Shown here one piece after another: positions 63,934 through 64,000 of a DNA stretch of 64,000 nt (positions are counted from its first letter, which is position 1; every line of letters starts with the position of its first letter). The notes beneath the pieces are model-generated. The model was not told the origin of the DNA and ran no database searches. It saw only the letters and a list, made by a program, of their open reading frames with translations. A program made the translations under genes and the position numbers. Source of the stretch: Wocania ichthyoenteri Th78 (lineage in GTDB: Bacteria > Bacteroidota > Bacteroidia > Flavobacteriales > Flavobacteriaceae); NCBI RefSeq assembly GCF_000789235.1, contig NZ_KN525716.1:1101353-1165352 (forward strand), in the 5' to 3' direction.

Positions 63934-64000
63934 AGAATAACCACAAGGGCACGCAAACGAAACATTAAATTTTTTAGGCAATAGATGAATTAATAGCAAC
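63927..64000. repeat. Non-coding palindromic unit (copy 2, cut by window edge)
   Basis: Begins GTTAGGAAGAATAA and is identical to 61860-61933 up to the last base of the window, so a second copy of the unit follows site 4. Confidence 0.8.

Larger units (their letters stand above)
55968..64000 (+). mobile_element. Integron-like cassette array: recombinase, attI-like site, cassettes with attC-like sites
   Basis: One tyrosine recombinase gene is followed by direct repeats with a GTTGGGC core, then by unrelated + strand genes, each followed by a 126-173-bp imperfect palindrome of attC layout. The sites at 61734, 62812 and 63808 share the same plan although their genes are unrelated. The array runs off the right edge. 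This is inference from sequence form; activity is not shown. Confidence 0.6.

Overview
The window is a gene-dense, AT-rich stretch of a Bacteroidota chromosome, almost certainly a marine member of the Flavobacteriaceae. The evidence is gene content and signals: a complete Na+-translocating NADH:quinone reductase operon, type IX secretion (T9SS) components and a T9SS cargo protein, flavobacterial families such as DUF6702 and DUF6695, and Bacteroidota -7 promoter boxes (TAnnTTTG) upstream of many genes. Only one tRNA and no rRNA is present.

Bases 1-55,900 are ordinary core genome. In order they hold: histidine degradation (hutU partial, hutI); tatA; an M1 peptidase with DUF6702 and two carboxypeptidase-regulatory-domain proteins; pepE, tRNA-Gly, a GNAT and an M48 protease; gpmI, a HAD-like hydrolase and a CoA-transferase; map, a cupin and a methyltransferase; the nqrABCDEF operon with apbE, the flavin transferase that matures it; a T9SS plug-type protein, apaG, DUF6695/NRDE and pruA; an HPP membrane protein; a YCII/ECF42-type sigma pair; a 1642-residue T9SS-secreted LamG protein; a TPR protein, rsmG, a desaturase and an aminotransferase; trkAH; ubiE-porT; a SpoU methyltransferase and a TamA-like lipoprotein; then fba, accD, rpsO and pnp. 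Rho-independent terminators are clear after many units. Three families of dispersed palindromic intergenic repeats are present.

From 55,968 to the right edge the character changes. A XerC/D-like tyrosine recombinase with an extra N-terminal domain is followed directly by a ~35-bp direct repeat ending in a GTTGGGC core. After this come unrelated genes, all on the + strand, separated by 126-173-bp imperfect palindromes with the layout of integron attC sites: terminal AAC/GTT core boxes, short unpaired spacers of unequal length, a second pair of complementary boxes, and an inner hairpin. The cassettes carry an RmuC nuclease-like + UvrD/PcrA helicase pair, a lipocalin-like secreted protein, a non-coding palindromic unit, a multi-pass membrane protein and an AbiJ-NTD4 (abortive-infection type) protein. 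The non-coding unit begins again at the right edge. I read this as an integron-like cassette array driven by a recombinase that lacks the IntI-specific insertion. It is the most interesting part of the window.

All assignments come from reading the sequence. No database or folding program was run.
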